From: DASWUZ01 sp036401375
GTDB taxonomy: Bacteria; Acidobacteriota; Terriglobia; Terriglobales; Acidobacteriaceae
DNA length: 26,467 nt
Direction of reading: 5' to 3'
Assembly (NCBI GenBank): GCA_036401375.1
Contig: DASWVB010000020.1
Span: forward strand, 1-26,467
Shown here piece by piece: positions 5,980 through 14,888 of this stretch. Numbering within the stretch: the first letter of the stretch is position 1; each line of letters begins with the position of its first letter. Made by a program: the position numbers and the translations under genes. Below the pieces are notes generated by a model, which made no database searches, was not told the origin of the DNA, and saw nothing but the letters and a program-made list of their open reading frames with translations.

Positions 5980-7728
5980 TTACAAGGGCGGCGGATAGTA
6001 GGGAAGTTTGTCGTTCTTACGGTTGGCGCGCTTCACGATGGCATCGTCAACCAGCAGCGATGGAGCGATCAGCGTAGATGGGATGACTTCGGCGAGGTTC
6101 AGTACGTAGCTATCGTTTCCGGCGGCGATGATCCCCGACCGCAGAGCCCTCAGATCGACGTCGGCAATCTCGGCGCCGCGCACCAGCTCGCGCTTTCCGT
6201 CGGCGACCGAGACGCGGTAGATGCGGCCCGGGCTCGCCACCACGTAGACGTTTGGCAGCCCACGTTCCTTGCCCATCGAGAGCAGACGAGCGAGGAGCTC
6301 GGCTGGAGCGACGCCGTCCGTCGCCTCGACATGCAGCACGCCGAAGTGAGGTGCGGCGCCGGCGCCGAGCTGCGCCCGTCCATGGCCGTTTGAGGCGGGA
6401 AAGTCGCGGATGGGCTGGCGGCCGACCAGGTAGTTGTTCAACCGGCCCTGCTCAACCACCTTTACGGGGCGGGCTGGCACACCCTCGTCATCGACGTCAT
6501 AGGCCCCGAAGAGCGACTTGCCTGCGAACCTCTGCAATGTAGGGTCGTCGGTCACGTTGAAGGTGTCGGGCAGCACCCGCGCCTTGTAGCTCGAGGCGAA
6601 GGGTCCCGTGGTCCGTGCCTCGGTACCCAGCGCCGGGCGGTTGCCGTCGATAGCTCCCGCGAAGAGCTCTTCGAAACGATTGGCGGCAGCGTGGCTCTCG
6701 AAGAGCACCGGCCCGTGATATTCGCTCTCGACCAGCGGAGCCTGTTCGATCTGGCGCAGAGTATCCACTGTCTCGAGCGCCTTGCTGCGGAACTCCTCGG
6801 CCGAGGCCAGCTCCGCCGCCGTCACACTGGTGCTGTTGTAGGAGCGCTCGATGCGCATGCCGTCGGCAGCCTGACCGGAGACCTTGAGGTTTGCATGGTA
6901 GATGGTTCTGCCGGTGCGCAGAACGGTGCCCTCGGTGTTGACCAGGTAGCGGTTCAGAGCGTTCGCCGACATCGAAGAGCCGGAAAACTCAACCGCCGAG
7001 TCGACCCCTGCTGCCGCGCCACCGCTGGCCTGGCGGTAGAGTCCCGATGCCTCGACGATGCGCCGGCTCCAGGCGTTCCGGTCAAAGCCGAGGCTCACCA
7101 GCGGCTCAAGAACGATGACGGGCTGCTCGTGCGAGAAATCTTCGGCCTGGGGCAGAGTCTGTGCCGATTTGAGCTCCGCCTGCTTTTCACTCAGGCTGCG
7201 CAGAGCGTTTTTGTAGGCCACATCGGTTGCTGACCAGAGCGCGTAGCGCAAGGCGGCCGGATCGTCTTCGACGGTCGTGATCAGCAGCGATCCGTCTCCG
7301 TTCCCTCCACGGGAGCTGTCCGTCTTATAGTCGCCGACGAGCACTGTGACGCGCACGGCCCGATGATGCTCCTCCTGCTCGTTGTCCAGCGCTCCAAAGG
7401 ACGCCCCGGCCTCGTAGTTGGTGAGGTCTTCGAGACGGTATTCGATGAAGAACGGCCGTTGAAAGTCTTGTAACAGCAGCTGTGCCTTGTTCCGCTCGAG
7501 TTCGTCGAGCATGGCTGCCAGCACCACGTCCTTGCGGGCGTCCTGGAGCGTCGCGGCGCCCTTCACGCTGATGAGTGGTGCGGCAGCGGGCGCCTGGGCG
7601 TTGAGGTTCGATGCGAGGCAAGAGAAGGCACAGAGGGCCAACGCTGCAACGCCAAGAGGCAGTGTTGCCGGGCGGGCCGGGAGGACCTTAGAGAAACTCT
7701 TCATCTGGTCGCGCGTGTGGATTGTCAT
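5980..7728 (-). CDS. Exported TldE/PmbA-like protein without catalytic residues
   Basis: This 582-residue protein of the TldD/PmbA family has an N-terminal signal peptide (hydrophobic core at about 22-40, cleavage near NLNA at 41-44). It should therefore be exported, unlike the cytosolic TldD/TldE of E. coli. Where the active partner has HEVLGH, this protein has FEELFA (352-357), so two metal ligands are gone; the C-terminal cysteine ligand is also missing. It is probably the structural TldE-like half of a heterodimer with the product of the gene just upstream. The ATG at 7728 is one base beyond that gene's stop, with GAGG about nine bases before it; a second ATG lies at 7704. The substrate is unknown. 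Confidence 0.82.
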   Translation of the reverse strand: MTIHTRDQMKSFSKVLPARPATLPLGVAALALCAFSCLASNLNAQAPAAAPLISVKGAATLQDARKDVVLAAMLDELERNKAQLLLQDFQRPFFIEYRLEDLTNYEAGASFGALDNEQEEHHRAVRVTVLVGDYKTDSSRGGNGDGSLLITTVEDDPAALRYALWSATDVAYKNALRSLSEKQAELKSAQTLPQAEDFSHEQPVIVLEPLVSLGFDRNAWSRRIVEASGLYRQASGGAAAGVDSAVEFSGSSMSANALNRYLVNTEGTVLRTGRTIYHANLKVSGQAADGMRIERSYNSTSVTAAELASAEEFRSKALETVDTLRQIEQAPLVESEYHGPVLFESHAAANRFEELFAGAIDGNRPALGTEARTTGPFASSYKARVLPDTFNVTDDPTLQRFAGKSLFGAYDVDDEGVPARPVKVVEQGRLNNYLVGRQPIRDFPASNGHGRAQLGAGAAPHFGVLHVEATDGVAPAELLARLLSMGKERGLPNVYVVASPGRIYRVSVADGKRELVRGAEIADVDLRALRSGIIAAGNDSYVLNLAEVIPSTLIAPSLLVDDAIVKRANRKNDKLPYYPPPL

Positions 7729-7729
7729 G

Positions 7730-9583
7730 TTAGCGCGCCTCGACGATCTTGGCTGAAGCGATGCTCTGCCCGGGAGCAGGCAGTATGGGAGGCCGGGCGT
7801 TGCCCTGCGCCTTGCGCTCCGTCTCAATCTCTGAGATCAGCATCGCGGGTGCGACCGCCGAGACCGGGATGGTACCCGATTCCGCACCGCACTCCCCGTT
7901 GAAGACCTCGCGCCTGTCGCTGGTGACCACGATGTGGCTGAGCACCGTCTGCGGAGTACCCACGATGCTGACGCCGCGCACCAGTTCGTCCGGACGGCCA
8001 TCCACGTAGACGCGATAGACCACCAGCGGCATGACCGAAAAGGCCTGCGGAGCGTCCCGCGTGGTGACTGCAAAGCCGGAGGAGATATCTTCGAAGTAGA
8101 GGCCGTAAGGCTTGCCCTGCTTCTTCGCCTCGGCGATCAGCATCTTGCGAAGCTCGGCCTCGGGCACCGTGCTGGTCGAGGTCACGATCAGGTTGCCCTG
8201 CCGCCCGGTCGGCATGCGTCCTGTCTGCGAGCGCCCGTGGCCATTTGACTGACTGACGCTGGCGATCGGCATCCTCGACATCAGGAAGGTCTTCAACACG
8301 CCGCTCTCGACCAGGCTGACCCGCTGCGCACGCTGGCCCTCGTCATCGTAGGCATAGGAGCCGCCAAGCCATGTGTTCTCAAACGTGCGCTGCGTCGGGT
8401 CGTCGACCACGGAGAGGAAGCTGGGCAGGATCGGTTTGCCGAGCTCCTTGGTAAAGGTCTGCCCCTCCTCGTTGCCCCTCTGGCGCTGCCCCTCGAGCCG
8501 ATGGCCAAGCACCTCGTGGAAGAAGACCGCGGCTGCGCGGCCGGAGAGGATGGCGGGTCCGCTGAAGGGCTCTGTCACGGGCGCTTTGCGCAGGGCCTCG
8601 AGGCTGGTACCCAGCTCGCGGACGCTGGCCTGCATGGTGTCGAGGTCGGGCAGCCGGTCCGGGCTCTCCGCCTCAAAGGTCTTCACCCGAAAGAGGTCCA
8701 TGCCATCGTCTGCCCGGGTCGTCGCGACAATCGCGACTCGCGCGGCGATGTGCGGGTGAATCAACCTCGCCCCCTCAGAGGAGACGAAGTAGCTGGTCTC
8801 GTCCTGGACCAGGAAGGCCGCGAAGTTGGAATCAATGTTGGGATAGCTGCGGAAGGTGGCGGAGAGCGCCTTCATGCGACCCTCCCAGGCTGCACGATCA
8901 AAGACGGCGGTGGGGGCAGCGGAGCCGATATTGGTCGAAGCCCTCTCGACTGAGAAGTCGGCCGAGGTGTCCTCCTCTTTCGCGCGCACCTCCGTCTCTG
9001 TCTTGATCTGCTGATAGGTCTGCAGGGCGTTGGCGTAATCGCTGTTGGTCGCCCACCACAGCGAACGCTCGATAGCATTGCGATCGTCACCAAGCGGCAG
9101 GCTGATGGTCTGAACGGCGGAGCCGTGCCGCTCGCCATGGGTATTGTCGAGCTTCGGATCGCCGACCCGCACCACGACGTCAGCCAGACGCACGTGGTTC
9201 GACTCCGATGCGAGCAGGCCGCCGTACTGAGCCGTGATGGTCGCAGCGTGCACATCGTCGACGGCGTAGCTTATGAAGTAGGGCGGCTGCGGGTTCTCGG
9301 GAGCCGCTGCCCCGGCAGCCGGGGCTGCGGCGGCGACAGGGATGGGCGCCAAGGGCTTTCCGAGCGAAGACATCGCGCGCGCGAGCTCCGCTGTCAGAGC
9401 GTCAATCAGCGGATTCGCTGCCTGCGCACTCTGTCCGGCAGCGATCCGGGTAGTGCCGAGCGACAGCACCAGGCAGGTCAGCATCCCGGTAGAAACTGAG
9501 CGGCGGAGTTGGAGAGTGGAGTTGAGTGCGCGAGCAGAGAAGGAAAGCCGTAGCAGCATCATCAGCAAAGAAATTTTTGGCAT
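7730..9583 (-). CDS. Exported TldD-like metalloprotease (U62 family)
   Basis: This 617-residue TldD-type protease carries the HExxxH metal-binding motif HEVLGH (356-361). It also has a C-terminal cysteine, C565 in NGECGAESG, that fits the third zinc ligand known from E. coli TldD. SNGHGRSQ (about 446-453) and SYAYDDEGQ are further family motifs, shared in part with the partner gene. The N-terminus has a long basic region and then a hydrophobic signal segment (about 34-49), so export is likely. The start at ATG 9583 is not firmly set, since no strong ribosome binding site is present and 9484 is possible. It is followed after one base by the TldE-like gene, so the pair is almost certainly co-expressed and forms a complex. 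Confidence 0.88.
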   Translation of the reverse strand: MPKISLLMMLLRLSFSARALNSTLQLRRSVSTGMLTCLVLSLGTTRIAAGQSAQAANPLIDALTAELARAMSSLGKPLAPIPVAAAAPAAGAAAPENPQPPYFISYAVDDVHAATITAQYGGLLASESNHVRLADVVVRVGDPKLDNTHGERHGSAVQTISLPLGDDRNAIERSLWWATNSDYANALQTYQQIKTETEVRAKEEDTSADFSVERASTNIGSAAPTAVFDRAAWEGRMKALSATFRSYPNIDSNFAAFLVQDETSYFVSSEGARLIHPHIAARVAIVATTRADDGMDLFRVKTFEAESPDRLPDLDTMQASVRELGTSLEALRKAPVTEPFSGPAILSGRAAAVFFHEVLGHRLEGQRQRGNEEGQTFTKELGKPILPSFLSVVDDPTQRTFENTWLGGSYAYDDEGQRAQRVSLVESGVLKTFLMSRMPIASVSQSNGHGRSQTGRMPTGRQGNLIVTSTSTVPEAELRKMLIAEAKKQGKPYGLYFEDISSGFAVTTRDAPQAFSVMPLVVYRVYVDGRPDELVRGVSIVGTPQTVLSHIVVTSDRREVFNGECGAESGTIPVSAVAPAMLISEIETERKAQGNARPPILPAPGQSIASAKIVEAR

Positions 9584-9725
9584 AGGTTCAACAGGACTGA
9601 GTGTAGACGATGGTTGGACGCAGAGAAAAACATTCGGGCGTGGAGCGCTGCCCGAAGGCTCTGGTGGAGAACGCGAGCGCTGCCGCGACCGGATGGTTGG
9701 GAGATCATCGATCGCTGCTGCAACC

Positions 9726-11147
9726 ATGAGCCCCGCTCGCTGCAATCGTCCTCTGCGCGGCACGCTGACCCTGATGCTGGTGTTGATGCTGGTGCTCTCA
9801 CCCGCCTGCGCTTCGCTGGCCCGAGCGCAGGGTCGCATCGCTGTAAAGCTTGCTGCACCTGATGTACCGGCCGGTGCTGCCCGCGCCGGCGCGGGGAGTG
9901 TGGGTCCCCTGGCTGCCAAGGAAGATAAGCCGATCACCGCCTATACTCTGCCTCCGGATGAGCTCGAACGAGCGACTCGCCTCGCCCGCTCGCGAACCCT
10001 TATCTACATCGCGTCGACGATCTGGAGCGTAGCGTTTCTCATCATGCTGATGGGCCTGCAATGGATGGCTGCCATACGCGATCTGGCTACAAGGCTGACT
10101 CCTCGCCCATGGCTGCAGGGCCTCATCGTGCTGCCGATGGTGCTGCTTGCCTTGAGTGTGGCTGACCTGCCGCTCTCGATCATCGGGCACCACATTTCTC
10201 TGGCCTATGGCCAGTCGATCGAGCCGTGGGGCAGCTGGCTCTGGGACTGGACCAAGGCGATCGCGCTGACCATCGGCGGCGGCACGCTGGCGCTTTCGTT
10301 TCTTTTCGCGATCGTCAGGCGTTCCGAGCGGAGATGGTGGCTGTGGTTCTGGCTGCTCTCGATCCCGTTGGAGCTGCTCGTCACCTTCGCGGTTCCTTAC
10401 GTTGTCGATCCGCTGTTCGACCACTTTGAGCCGCTCGCCCTGTCCCACCCCGCGCTCGTGCAACAACTCGAACGCGTGGTGGCGCGCAGCAACCTGCAGA
10501 TTCCGCCCTCCCGCATGTTCCTCATGCGTGCCAGTGAGAAGGTAACTAGCCTGAACGCCTACGTCACCGGCTTTGGAGCGTCGAAGCGCGTGGTGGTGTG
10601 GGACACGACGATCCGCAAATGCACGCCGGGCCAGATTCTCTTCATCTTCGGCCATGAACAGGGCCACTACGCGCTGAACCACATTCGCCTTGGCCTGCTG
10701 GCTACGACAGCAGGCAGCCTCTTCGCGCTCTGGGCTGGGTTCCACGCGACGGGCTTCCTCATCGGCCGTTTTGGGCGTCGCTGGGGAGTCTCAACGACAG
10801 CAGACTGGGCCGCCGTCGGGGTGCTGCTGCTGCTCTCCTCCATCTTCGGCGTGTTGGGCGAGCCGTTTGAAAACGCCTTCAGCCGCACCCTCGAACACCA
10901 GGCCGACGTCTACGGGCAGGAGGTCATTCATGGCCTTGTGCCGGACCCGGGCCAGGCGGCTGCGTCGGCCTTTCAGCAGCTTGGCGAGGTGTCGCTCGAC
11001 GACCCTTATCCAAACCGTTTCCTCGAGTTCTGGACCTACAGCCACCCATCGATCAGCCGGCGCGTCGCCTTCGCGGCGCACTACGATCCGTGGCGTGAGG
11101 GTCAGAGGCCCCGCTACTTCGCGCAGGAGCCAGGGGAGCAGAAGTAG
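9726..11147 (+). CDS. M48-family (Ste24-like) membrane zinc metalloprotease
   Basis: This 473-residue integral membrane protease resembles Ste24/CAAX-type enzymes. The zinc motif is HEQGH (310-314) with the third ligand E390 in the conserved LEHQADVYG. It has an N-terminal signal-like segment (about 13-34) and membrane helices at about 92-111, 131-150, 175-197, 205-224, 322-345 and 360-378. FAVPYVVDPLFDHFEPL and MRASEKVTSLNAYVTGFGASKRVV are typical family segments. Such enzymes cleave membrane-embedded or membrane-near proteins in quality control. The ATG at 9726 is chosen because the signal sequence follows it; the frame is open further upstream, but there it is antisense to the TldD-like gene. 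It diverges from that gene, with about 140 bases between the starts. Confidence 0.9.
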   Translation: MSPARCNRPLRGTLTLMLVLMLVLSPACASLARAQGRIAVKLAAPDVPAGAARAGAGSVGPLAAKEDKPITAYTLPPDELERATRLARSRTLIYIASTIWSVAFLIMLMGLQWMAAIRDLATRLTPRPWLQGLIVLPMVLLALSVADLPLSIIGHHISLAYGQSIEPWGSWLWDWTKAIALTIGGGTLALSFLFAIVRRSERRWWLWFWLLSIPLELLVTFAVPYVVDPLFDHFEPLALSHPALVQQLERVVARSNLQIPPSRMFLMRASEKVTSLNAYVTGFGASKRVVVWDTTIRKCTPGQILFIFGHEQGHYALNHIRLGLLATTAGSLFALWAGFHATGFLIGRFGRRWGVSTTADWAAVGVLLLLSSIFGVLGEPFENAFSRTLEHQADVYGQEVIHGLVPDPGQAAASAFQQLGEVSLDDPYPNRFLEFWTYSHPSISRRVAFAAHYDPWREGQRPRYFAQEPGEQK

Positions 11148-11206
11148 GGTACGCTCTTTGTCGCGGCGCGCCCGCCAGGGTCTCTCCGCAACGCTAAGTG
11201 CCGGAG

Positions 11207-11563
11207 TTAGCCGGGCGGCCAGTGCATCGCCCGTCCACCGAGCAGATGGACGTGAAGATGAGACACCGTCTGGCCACCGTCCGGACCGGTATTGATGACG
11301 GTACGATAGCCTCGGTCCAGGCCCTCTGACCGCGCGACCTTCGCTGCGATCCGGTGCATTCGTCCAAGCAGCGCGTCCTGTCCCGGCTCATCCAGTCCGC
11401 TCTCGGCTAGCGCATCGAGCGATGCGATATGCGCCCTGGGAATGATCAACAGGTGCGCCGGGGCCTGTGGGCTGATGTCGCGGAAGACGATTACGTGCTC
11501 GTCTTCGAAGACCCTCTTGGCGGGTATTTCTCCGGCGACGATGCTGCAGAACAGACAATCCAT
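11207..11563 (-). CDS. HIT-family nucleotide-binding protein
   Basis: This 118-residue HINT-like protein of the histidine triad superfamily hydrolyses or transfers nucleoside phosphoramidates and related nucleotides. The triad is at the C-terminus in SHLHVHLLGG (H102, H104, H106). The N-terminus MDCLFCSIVAGEIPAKRVFE and the segment ISPQAPAHLLIIPRAHIASL are typical. The length is usual for HINT proteins. The ATG at 11563 has AGAGAGG in front of it; the open frame upstream is not needed. It is a single cytoplasmic gene, divergent from the secreted protein gene. Confidence 0.95.
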   Translation of the reverse strand: MDCLFCSIVAGEIPAKRVFEDEHVIVFRDISPQAPAHLLIIPRAHIASLDALAESGLDEPGQDALLGRMHRIAAKVARSEGLDRGYRTVINTGPDGGQTVSHLHVHLLGGRAMHWPPG

Positions 11564-11781
11564 GCTCGACCTCTCTTCGATGTTAATCATCCGCCTCCCG
11601 CTGTGGAAGGCAGGGCTGGGCGAGCTGGCTACTCTGGATTGGAACGCCCTGCCCTGCCCCAGCAGGTAGGAAGCATTTACCTGGTATTCATCGAGTTTTC
11701 TCTTTCCTTGTTGCACCCTTGAAGGCGCTTCGCGGAGGGGTGTTTTCGCGCGTCGCAGATTCCAAAAATCGAGGTGGAGGA

Positions 11782-13227
11782 ATGAAGAGATCAGCACTAG
11801 TCTTAGTAGCCGCCGGCGCTCTTGCAATCGGAGCGCAGGCCCAGGACGGGCCAGTACGGTGGACGTTGAGAGGAGCTCCGTCGGAGACCTACATTACCGG
11901 CGGCCCGTGGACCCTGGAGCAGTCCGGCGCCGCAAATGGCCGCAAGTCAGCGGGTTATTGCGACGGCAACGGCGTACAGATCGGCAATCCAGGCACCGAG
12001 CGCATGCAGCCGTACTACTTCCCGAAGATCACCGGACGCGGCCGGCACCTGCAGGGCTACTTCGACTGGCGGCCCAAGGACATCGACGAGGCGGTAGTTG
12101 CCGCCAACTCCGATGACGCGGGGTTGACCTGGAACTTCGAGCAGAAGGTGCTCGAGCTGCGCACCACCTGCCCGACCCAGGTGCAAAAGGACCCCGACGG
12201 CGACAAGGACAACGGGCCTGACCCCAACAACAGCGACAACGGCGATGACGATGGACAGGGTCACCAGTTCGTCATGACGATCGCGGGACATACTTACCTC
12301 TACACGCTCGAGCGCGCCTCAGGACATATCGACGTCGACGACCTTTATATCCACGAGCTGGCACCGGCGCCTGGAATGCCCCTGAATGGTGCTCCCGCGC
12401 TCAACGACGGTCCGACCGATGAAACTCCGGCGCAGCCCGAGAACTCGTTTCATACTCACGGACTGCTCAATCCCGACGGGATTCTCGGGATCGTCCCCGG
12501 CAGCTGGCCCACCAGGATCATCTACGAGCAGAAGATTCTGAACGGAGATAACACCGGGACGACCGCCTTCCCCGCGGCCCAGCAGTGCAGCACGGCCTGG
12601 GGCAGCTACTACATGACGAACCCCTTCGGCACTCAGACCAATGACGACATCACCTACCTGAGGGTGGCGGAGACCAAAGACGGAATCAACTTCACCGACA
12701 AGGGCCCGCTCAAGGGGCTTAATGACCCGCATGATGTGAGTGCGGAAGGCACACGGTGGCTGGCCACAGCCGGCACCATCCTCAAGCTGGATGATGGCAG
12801 GTATGGGCTGTTCTACTCCGGAGGCGGCTGCATCGATGGTGACTCCGATGCCTTCCATTACATCGGCTACGCAGAGTCGAGCGACCTCTTCAACTGGAAG
12901 GTGATCTACGGACTCAATCATCCGATCGTCTCTGTAGCTCCGTTCACCCTCACCGTCGACGCGAACGGGTTGCCGGCGACCACCGGTACGACCATCAAGG
13001 TACCGGCGCAAACTCCGGTTGCGGGCGATGCGATGGGCTGGTTCTCCGGTCGCGTCTACGCACCGAGCGGAAGTATCTTCGATAGGGATACGCTCACGGT
13101 AATCTTTGCCGGATACCACACGCCGAAGCCGAAGAATGGCCTTGGAGACTACCGCACCATCGGGCGGGTCAGCCTTCGTTCGTCGCGGCCGCTCGCGGGT
13201 GAGTTCCTGGAGGGCGACGACGAATAG
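11782..13227 (+). CDS. Secreted protein, probable beta-propeller (glycosidase-like)
   Basis: This 481-residue protein starts with a clean signal peptide (MKRSALVLVAAGALAIGAQA) after a strong ribosome binding site, GAGGTGGAGGA. An Asp-rich loop at about 137-160 resembles calcium-binding DxDxD repeats. The second half has repeated Trp/Tyr/Gly-rich strands such as DDGRYGLFYSGGGCIDGD and IGYAESSDLFNWKV, and ends with a SGSIFDRDTLTVIFAGYH strand. This reminds me of the five-bladed propeller of GH43-type glycosidases, but I cannot assign catalytic acids, so the function is open. Cysteines may form disulphides outside the cell. It is monocistronic, with a terminator 89 bases downstream. Confidence 0.78.
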   Translation: MKRSALVLVAAGALAIGAQAQDGPVRWTLRGAPSETYITGGPWTLEQSGAANGRKSAGYCDGNGVQIGNPGTERMQPYYFPKITGRGRHLQGYFDWRPKDIDEAVVAANSDDAGLTWNFEQKVLELRTTCPTQVQKDPDGDKDNGPDPNNSDNGDDDGQGHQFVMTIAGHTYLYTLERASGHIDVDDLYIHELAPAPGMPLNGAPALNDGPTDETPAQPENSFHTHGLLNPDGILGIVPGSWPTRIIYEQKILNGDNTGTTAFPAAQQCSTAWGSYYMTNPFGTQTNDDITYLRVAETKDGINFTDKGPLKGLNDPHDVSAEGTRWLATAGTILKLDDGRYGLFYSGGGCIDGDSDAFHYIGYAESSDLFNWKVIYGLNHPIVSVAPFTLTVDANGLPATTGTTIKVPAQTPVAGDAMGWFSGRVYAPSGSIFDRDTLTVIFAGYHTPKPKNGLGDYRTIGRVSLRSSRPLAGEFLEGDDE

Positions 13228-13315
13228 CTTGCTTGCGCTCCGCACTGGCGCTCCGGTGGAACCGCTTGATGATTTCCGCCGCGCGCGGTCTTAGCTGCTA
13301 AATAACGCGAAGAGG

Positions 13316-13350
13316 AGCAGGGCCGGGGTAATCTTCCGGCCCTGCTTTGT
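13316..13350 (+). terminator. Rho-independent terminator after the secreted protein gene
   Basis: AGCAGGGCCGG (13316-13326) pairs perfectly with CCGGCCCTGCT (13336-13346) around a nine-base loop, followed by a T-rich tail (TTTGTCTT). On the minus strand the tail is poorer in T, but the hairpin could also slow transcripts coming from the receiver-like gene. Confidence 0.85.
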
Positions 13351-13393
13351 CTTCTATATTGTTTGCACTCTGGTGCGGATGGGACGGGAGCGA

Positions 13394-14350
13394 TCAGGCT
13401 TCAGCGGCTTCAAGCTCTTCGTCGAGGCCGTGGCGGCGCAGCAGGTTGGGCAGGTTTTGCGAAAACGCGGAGCGCGGCATCACCATATCGCAGCCGGCCT
13501 CAAGGGCCTTGACCTTCAGATCGCCCTGCAGGTGCGAGAGGAAGCCGATGACCGAGGTCCCGCGCTTCAGCTTCGATTTCAACTTCGGTATCAGCGTGAG
13601 GGGCTTGACGGCTGCGTTGTTCAGGTCGAAGACGATTAGCGAGGGCCGCGCGTCTTCAGGGGAGTCGATCAGCTTCGCCACACTCTCCTTGTCACCTTTG
13701 ATAAATCCGACCTTGACGCCGAGTTTGCGCGCCGTCTCCTGGATCTTGGCGAGGAAGAACAGGTCCTCGATGAAGCAGTAGATGCGAGTAGGTCCGTCTT
13801 CCCGGACGATGCCGGCTACGGGATCCATGCGCACGGGTTCGGTGAAGTAGCCGTTGCCGTTGCCGTTCCCATTGGCGTTCGCGCGGTAGTCCATCGTCGA
13901 GGCGGGCGCGTCCGCCATGTTGCCGTTCGCGACGCGGTAGCTGTGGTCCATGGGGCCGACAAAGACCTGCTGGCGGCGCGGCTTGCTCTTCTTCCGCCCC
14001 CCACCCTGGCCGTTGGACTGGCCATTCGACTGACCATTGCCATGGCCATTGCTGTGGGCGTTGGACTGGCTGTTGCCGGGGGATTGTCCGTTGCCCTGAC
14101 CGGAGCCATTCTTGTGGAAGAATCGACCCTGGCTTGAGGGCTTCGCCTTTTGGGGAGCGGCAGTGGGCGGGGCTGCGGGCGGGGCCGCTGCCTGCGGATT
14201 TGCCTGGGCGGCGGGCTGGGCCTTGGCAGCGTTGCTGCCGCTCTGACCTTTACGACGCCGGCGCCGGCGACGATGTCCTTGCGATTGCCCCTGGGGGGCC
14301 GTCCCCTGCTGCGGGACGACCGCCTCAGGCGGATTCTGCTCTGTTGTCAT
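13394..14350 (-). CDS. Arg/Gly/Asn-rich protein with degenerate receiver domain
   Basis: This 318-residue protein has two parts. Residues 1-185 are low-complexity: a block of seven arginines and a lysine at 27-34, an Ala/Pro stretch, then Gly-Asn-Gln-Ser repeats (about 80-117) and another basic patch (KKSKPRRQQ). Residues 188-308 look like a CheY-type receiver fold. E195-D196 fit the acidic pocket and D242 in VFDLNN fits the phospho-acceptor. The conserved lysine position near MPRSAF holds no Lys and the Thr/Ser switch is shifted, so phosphorylation is doubtful. The N-terminal half suggests nucleic-acid binding or condensate formation, which is inference. ATG 14350 has AGGAAG upstream. The gene stands alone. 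Confidence 0.75.
   Translation of the reverse strand: MTTEQNPPEAVVPQQGTAPQGQSQGHRRRRRRRKGQSGSNAAKAQPAAQANPQAAAPPAAPPTAAPQKAKPSSQGRFFHKNGSGQGNGQSPGNSQSNAHSNGHGNGQSNGQSNGQGGGRKKSKPRRQQVFVGPMDHSYRVANGNMADAPASTMDYRANANGNGNGNGYFTEPVRMDPVAGIVREDGPTRIYCFIEDLFFLAKIQETARKLGVKVGFIKGDKESVAKLIDSPEDARPSLIVFDLNNAAVKPLTLIPKLKSKLKRGTSVIGFLSHLQGDLKVKALEAGCDMVMPRSAFSQNLPNLLRRHGLDEELEAAEA
14010..14120 (-). repeat. Degenerate Asn-Gly-Gln-Ser codon repeats
   Basis: Short repeats encoding NGQSNGQSNGQ-like units lie within the receiver-like gene. In the DNA they appear as recurring CCATT, GGCCATTG and similar words on the plus strand. The repeats are too short and irregular to be a CRISPR array and are in frame with the protein. 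Confidence 0.6.
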
Positions 14351-14852
14351 GCTGGCACTTCCTGATGCATTGAGGGTTCTTACAGCTCTTACCCGGGCCA
14401 GCGCGACGCGCCGGGATATACCGGGAATTTTCCACAGTGAGGCCTATGACTGCTCACACGCGACGCATTTGAGAGGAACAAAGCCGAAGAATGCGTTAGT
14501 CAAAGTGCGTTCGTCACGGATGAATTCATCGATGGTGCTTATCCAGAATTGCGGCCATCAGCGATCAAGATCACGGAGGGCGGGCAGAATACGTTGTGGA
14601 AACGTGTATTCGATTTCAGCAACCAAGCTCTCCAGGCGGGCACCTTCACCAGGACTGCTGCCCGTAGCGGATGCCGGGCCGGTGAGGCACTGACCGAATC
14701 ACTTGTCTATCGAGAATTGCGGCGAGCCTTGGGAGATCACAGATCGAAGTCCGCTGGCTACAGCCGCTCGATGGGCAAAACTGATACTACTCGCAATGCA
14801 GGGATCTTGGCAAGCAAACGGTGAGTTTGCCGCCCGGCGAAATGCAGGGGGG

Positions 14853-14888
14853 ATAAAGAAAGCCACCGGGAATGGTGGCTTTCTTTAT
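14853..14888. terminator. Strong bidirectional terminator without an adjacent gene
   Basis: ATAAAGAAAGCCACC (14853-14867) pairs perfectly over 15 bases with GGTGGCTTTCTTTAT (14874-14888), leaving a six-base loop. Both strands end in a T-rich tract (CTTTCTTTAT). Confidence 0.85.

Noticed and set aside
14010..14120. Possible CRISPR-like or VNTR repeats
   Set aside because: The repeats are short, degenerate and in frame, encoding NGQS-type low complexity.
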